In this document: piece by piece, positions 58,777 through 64,000 of the stretch
Numbering within the stretch: the stretch's first letter is position 1
Layout of the letters: each line of letters starts with the position of its first letter
Assembly: GCA_025331125.1 (NCBI GenBank)
Contig: JAOALB010000198.1
Location: 1-64,000, forward strand
Length of the DNA stretch: 64,000 nucleotides
Source of the DNA: Mycogone perniciosa
Lineage: Eukaryota > Ascomycota > Sordariomycetes > Hypocreales > Hypocreaceae
Direction of reading: 5' to 3'
The notes under the pieces: model-generated
Database searches by the model: none
What the model was told of the DNA's origin: nothing
What the model saw: only the letters and a program-made list of their open reading frames with translations
Position numbers and translations under genes: made by a program

Positions 58777-60660
58777 ATGTTGGAGGCTATATTCCAAACG
58801 TATGTGATCTTGAGGCCATTTCCGCAAGGCAGTGTATTTTAACTTCTTACCACAGTAATTTGCCTACAACAGGAGCAAATTCTCCGCTGAGGGGTTACGA
58901 TGTGGAAAGGCGGTAGCTCTTATATTTCAAAGCCTTGGCGATATCGTGATAGTATGTAACATTACTGTTTATCTCAGATACTCACCTAGCGTTAAGTTTT
59001 TACAGTATTGAAATTAAGTTCTTCTTTCATTCCATTATATTGATGGTTACTTTTATGTTATATCTCTGTAGGAAGATATCGCGGCCCTGGTGGATAACCT
59101 CTAGGTACTTGGTAGAAGTACCCATGTGTAAATGATAATATCAGCTCTCGATCAATGACAATGTCGCCACGGAATAGCCGAAGGAGCAATGAGGGAATGA
59201 TCGTTGACCTAACAGACACCACTATATATTATCCTACCTACCTGGTATGTACGCAGTAATCTTGGGTAGACAGTAATAGCACTAGTACTACTACCTATGT
59301 AATATATATTAGTGTCGGATAACGTCGGTCTAGTTGTTGGAAATAAGCAAAAATGTGTATGCAAGGGAACCGGTGATCTGACGTGAGGTGAAACAGAACG
59401 CGCGGCGTTCTGTTTCTATAATAAAATGGCTGGAAGAGAATCGAATGAGGATGGAAGCAGGACAGAGCAATTGAGCATAATTCTGGGCCCTAATCTTCTG
59501 AAAAGTGATCAAGCTGACTACACAAATGAGTTTTCCAACAATTAGCCAAGCGTTTATGATTGGTTTACCAGAACTATTAACCCGGCCTTTTTTTCAAGAA
59601 AAAAAAGAGATTTCCGGTGCAAAATATATGAACATATATGAGTAGGGTAGAGAAAACTCTTCGAGAAATATGGACATGCTATATGAAAACTTATCCTATT
59701 CTCTGCCTGAATTTCTGGATCTGATGCGTCTGATAATATGGCGGTGAGGACTAAATTGAGACCCAACTCTGGCTTTCTTCGTGGTGCTCATTGTGTGATG
59801 ATGGGAAGAATCAATGTGACAACTATGAAGTAAGACAGGTAGAGTGGTTAGCGTTAATAGAAGCTGATCCCTGATAGCGATTGAGTTAAGAGCTGCTTCT
59901 GACGGGCGGCCTCGAGTGGTACGGGGTGTTCTTAAAATTAATGTTGCAATGACGAAGCATGTGGCTGAGGCTCAGGGCACTTGGCTGGCACTGTGGACAG
60001 TGAATAGTCCTCCCTAGATGGCCAGTCCTGGTACTGAGGCTCATGTGGGGGTGACCTGGTCAGGCACACTGCCTCAATGGTCTTCAAAGTAACTCGAGCC
60101 CCATTCAGCGTAACTCATACCCCACCTTGCGCATGGCAATTCCTCGGGCTATGTACCGGGCACCGCTGGGCAAAGGCCAAGCTGCTGCCAAACAGGTGAC
60201 CATTGTCATCTGTCAACAACCTCATACACACCTCTCCAGACAACAAAGCCCAGTCTCCTTTGTCCTTCTTCTGTCGCCAGCGAGGCTCAAAGACCGCGAG
60301 TGGACAAGACCCCCGATAAATACACCAAAATTGGAAACACACTACCCGAAAGAGAATGCTTTGCGTTGCATCAACCCCTCACCAGGGACACCGAACCTCC
60401 CAGTCATAGAAACAGAACTCCTTGTCCGCCTCCCATGCTTGGCTTCCCGAATCCAGACGAGCCCCCGATTCTATCCAAAGCCTCGTCTTCAACCCGATCC
60501 ACGCGCGAACCGGCTCTTTGTCACACTCAAAAAGCCCACCGTATCATCTCCGAGGTGCCGCTGGGTTGAGACATGAACTGCTGCCTCCTACACTCCCATC
60601 GTCTATAATCAGCGACTTTCTATATCCACTGCGGGCCCTATCGACGGTTCGAGGCAGCAC
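58777..60660. other. intergenic region before the ubiquitin hydrolase
   Basis: No gene is supported. A C/T-rich stretch from 60110 to 60660 contains open frames on the plus strand with no intact domain and is most likely the promoter and leader of the gene at 60661. Positions 58977-59320 are AT-rich. Confidence 0.45.
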
Positions 60661-63600
60661 ATGGCCGTCAATGCCAGGCACAGTATGCCGCCTTCGGGCT
60701 ACGATGGCATGGGTGGAGGCTTCGCTCCTGGCGCAACATCGCCACTCCCGCACATTGAGGATGTGATCACTTTGCCCCACGACATCGATCGGAACCAGCC
60801 AATGAAGCATTTGTTGGATATGGCCGAGACCACATTGGCAAACTCCGAGATGAGTCGTGATTTTGGCAAACCGGCGCTTGCCTTGAAGGACTATGTTAGG
60901 GCTTCCATCATTGTTGTGCAGATAATACCTTCGCACAATGACTATATGGAACTGAAGAGCAGTCGTACTGACTGGCAACAAAGGCACAATCATCTGTTGA
61001 AACGGATATCTCAACAGAGCGATGTGTACGACAAGATCAAACGGGATATTATTGAAGATAACAAAAGAACTGGTGTGCAACCAACAGTTTCTCGCCCGGT
61101 CTCGCAGAGACAAAGAGCCGACTCCACATACTCACATTCCTTCGCTGCAGCCGAAGGCCCTATCCCAACAAGGCAGCAACACGTCAATGGGCTCTCTCAA
61201 CCGCATTTTGACGGACCTTCCTCACGGGCCAAGCCTACCATACATCCAAAACCCCAGTCCTTAGCAGGCAATGCTCTCAGATCTGGACATACCCGAGCTG
61301 CCTCAGCCGTCTCAGCTACCCAGGCTACGTCAGATCTGGCCGCCCGTTTTGCCAATCTCAGAGGTCCTCCTCAGTCCCTCCCAGGCCAAGATCCTCGAAT
61401 CAAAACTCACCAAATTGTTCCCCCAAAGCCCGCTGGTCCTCGAGAAATGCCGCCTTCTCAAAGGCCTAAAATCTCATTGGACAGCTCAATCCCTGCCTTG
61501 CCAAAAATGCCTGATGCTATTTACAGTCCTGCCCGAGGAAACTTGTCTGGAGAAGCAGCACGATTACCGACGAGTACTCCTCGGGGACTTTTCAGCCGTA
61601 CAGGATCTTCGGTCTCCGTTACTGGTACACCAAGCGTATCGCAGCAGCCGAGCAGCGACTATTTCTCAACACAACCTCAAAATTATTCTAGAAATGGCAA
61701 TAACGCTGGGATGTTTGGGTCTCCAGAAAATACATTCAAGATCCCAGATGGCGACACTCTTACCCCTGAAGAATTATTCGAAGCGATGAAAGGAAAAGGG
61801 TCTATCCTGATTATTGACATACGGGTCCGTGACGACTTTGACGACGGCCATATCATGTCGTCCTCCACGATATGCATTGAGCCGAGCATCCTCATGAGGG
61901 AAAACCTCGCTGCCGACGAGATATCAGAGAGTCTTGTCCTGTCCCCAAACCAAGAACAGCTTCAATTCGAGAAGCGGAACACCTATGATCTCGTTGTGTT
62001 GTACGACCAGGACTCAACACATATTCCCCCGACGCCCCGGAATTCCGACGAAATTGCAGTGGCATCTATCTTTCGCGCATTGGTACATCTAAACTATGGC
62101 CATGAGCTGCAAAATCCCCCAAAGCTATTAGAAGGAGGATTAGATGCATGGGTAGATCTTATGGGCCGTGCCTCATTGCAGTCAACAACTATACCAAAAC
62201 AACCAACCCGACCAGCACCTATCCCACACGGTCATAGCCCTTTCCAACGGAGGCCCTCACAATATCTCGGAAAGCCATTGAAGCCTGATGTTGTCAAGGT
62301 GTGGCAGGAGACCGTGGAAAATGAAGAGAAGGAGACGGAGACTGCCACAGAGCAGGCATTTCACCGCTCAACCGAGTCATTTTTGAGACGATTCCCTTCA
62401 TTGTCTCAACAAGAATCCATGATATCGCCTGCAGTGACAGAACAGAAACCTCCGAGGTATGGCTCATCTCACCAGGGCGATCTTTATTCCGACCTGCCCT
62501 CGCCTCCTACACGGCCAGCTCCAGCATTACCGCGACCGAGCTACAGCGGCTTGTCCCAAACAGCCGACGACCACGATCTGTATGAAGAGAATAACGTAAC
62601 GGCAAATGTGCCGGCTCCGGAAAGATTTTATTATACTGGTTTGAACAATCCTCACAACTGGTGCTATGCCAACAGCACGCTACAATCACTTCTGGCATCC
62701 CCTGATTTTGGTAGAGAGCTAAGCAATTCGGAGTGGGTCAATAAATACCAGGCGCCCAAAAGAGACGATGAAAAGATTAACCAGCCTCAACTCATGATAA
62801 AAATAATATCTAATCTATTCCACTGGATGACAACGGGCAAGTTTCAGGTCATGAAAGCCCAGACATTGATGGTATGTTACACTGATGTTTCGATACGTCC
62901 AGTGCGTGTGGCACCACTAACCAGGTTTTCGTGTAGGACTACTCACTGCATCTCTGTCAACATAGTCGGTCCCAGGCTAAATTTGGCGGACCGGGCCAGC
63001 AGGACGCCCAGGAGTTCATGTCCTTCCTTTTGGATCACCTTCATGACGAAACAAACGGTAGACGGAACAAGCGGGGCCAGGTTGTCCAGCCGAATACAGG
63101 GCGACAGTCACTCCTCAGAGCCGCAGCTGATTATTGGACGAGCTACCTGGAGATAAATCAATCCATCGTCGACCGTTACTGGCGAGGCCTGGAGCTCTCA
63201 ACAGTGGAGTGCTTACAATGCCATAAACAAACTTACACCTTCTCAACATTTGATTTGGTTTTCGCCCCCGTTGGTCTCGATCGCGACATGACTCTCGAAC
63301 AAAGTCTCCACCAACATGGCTCCGTCAACAAACTAGACGGATTTGATTGCGAAACATGCAAACATAGAACCAAGGCTTTGCAATCCGTCTCCTTCGCCCG
63401 TATGCCACCATTGCTCTGTTTGAGCTTCCGCCGATTTGAGTATGACAAGTCGACTGGTGACATCAAAAAATCGACAAGCCGGGTCGTTTGGGACTTCAAT
63501 GACGTTGACTTTTCGCCGTTCTTTGTGAAGTCATCGTCCTCTGATCGGATTGATGACAAGGCCTTTTCAGGGCCGTTCCGGTATCAGTGCTACGCCGTGA

Positions 63601-63821
63601 TCGTCCATGCCGGCAGCAGGACTGACAATGGGCACTACTTTGCCTACGTGCGCGACTCAAGTTCGCATGATCCATATGCTTGGTTCTGCTGTAACGACAG
63701 CAAGGTGACCAAAGTTCGCATCGGCAGCGGCGATTCTTACGACGTGCAGAGTGAGGTGTTTAAATCAGGCAGGGACCGCGTCCCATACCTGGCCTTCTTT
63801 AGACGAAAACCCGTCTCCTAA
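60661..63821 (+). CDS. ubiquitin C-terminal hydrolase with rhodanese domain (Doa4/USP8-like)
   Basis: A cysteine protease that removes ubiquitin from substrates, related to yeast Doa4 and mammalian USP8, which act at endosomes. Exons 60661-62871 and 62937-63821 join at phase 0 across a 65-bp intron, giving 1031 residues. Residues about 40-120 look like a USP8-type dimerisation/MIT-like helical domain. A disordered Ser/Pro-rich stretch follows. A rhodanese-like domain lies at about 380-510 (LIIDIRVRDDFDDGHI). The catalytic USP domain starts near 660: Cys668 in NNPHNWCYANSTLQ, His970 in GHYFAYVRD and Asp991 in CCNDSKV. Two CxxC pairs (CLQCHK, CETCKH) form the expected zinc ribbon. The Cys box reads PHNW where GNT/S is usual. 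Triad residues are present, so activity is expected. Confidence 0.92.
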
Positions 63822-64000
63822 AAGACCACGAGAGGGGTACTTTACGACTTATGCTTCATTTTTTTTTGTCTCAATTACGGTTGGCGATGGAAAGAAGGGG
63901 AGAGGAGGGCTTGGTTAGGCTTTTTTTTTGGGGGGGGGGATTCTGGCTTGGATTGATTTTCCGTTTGCTTTGATTCGATGTCGTCCTTTTCTCACCACCA
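63822..64000. other. 3' flank of the ubiquitin hydrolase gene
   Basis: A T9 run (63859) and a T9-G9 run (63921-63939) follow the stop codon. No other gene starts before the window ends. Confidence 0.5.

Overview
This window comes from the genome of a filamentous ascomycete (Pezizomycotina). The genes carry many short introns of 50-160 bp with GTAnGT donors, internal CTAAC/CTGAC-like branch sites and YAG acceptors. The gene set is fungal: an Aim11 family protein, a DUF3669 protein, a quelling-type RNA-dependent RNA polymerase and an OPT transporter. The wording of the NAC-beta and ribosomal L24 proteins suggests Sordariomycetes, perhaps Hypocreales. That is an impression from sequence style, not a search result. 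Coordinates below come from hand splicing; reading frame was checked across every junction.

Left accessory region (1-25.9 kb). AT-rich, partly transposon-derived DNA surrounds sparse genes: two small secreted proteins (1307-1698 and 3316-3900), a secreted lipase, an APH-family phosphotransferase and a broken gene for a cysteine-rich secreted protein (10700-11124). A compact secondary-metabolism locus follows (14.2-22.4 kb): a cytochrome P450 interrupted by an in-frame TAA, a divergently oriented GMC oxidoreductase, and a convergent NRPS-like enzyme with adenylation, carrier and thioester-reductase domains. Together these could activate an amino or aryl acid, release it reductively as an aldehyde or alcohol, and oxidise it further.

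Central conserved block (25.9-51.9 kb). Genes are dense and mostly housekeeping: a Rax1-like RGS membrane protein, a DUF3669 protein, pantothenate kinase, Aim11, a prolyl-4-hydroxylase-like 2-oxoglutarate oxygenase, an RNA-dependent RNA polymerase, a mitochondrial D-lactate dehydrogenase (frameshifted here), a Prx5-type peroxiredoxin, ribosomal protein L24, the tRNA adenosine deaminase Tad1, NAC subunit beta and an oligopeptide transporter. Many neighbours are convergent or divergent with short spacers. The NAC-beta gene appears to need a single-nucleotide exon (position 47870) to keep its frame, which is the most unusual structural feature here.

Right accessory region (51.9-60.6 kb). It is gene-poor, with interstitial CCCTAA telomere-like units, an AT-rich RIP-like block, a decayed coding or transposon relic and one more cysteine-rich secreted protein. 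The window ends with a Doa4/USP8-like ubiquitin hydrolase.

A 9-mer, TACGGAGTA or its complement TACTCCGTA, recurs in the non-coding DNA of the whole window far more often than chance would allow. Three genes (P450, secreted protein, D-lactate dehydrogenase) carry disabling lesions, so either gene decay or assembly error is at work.
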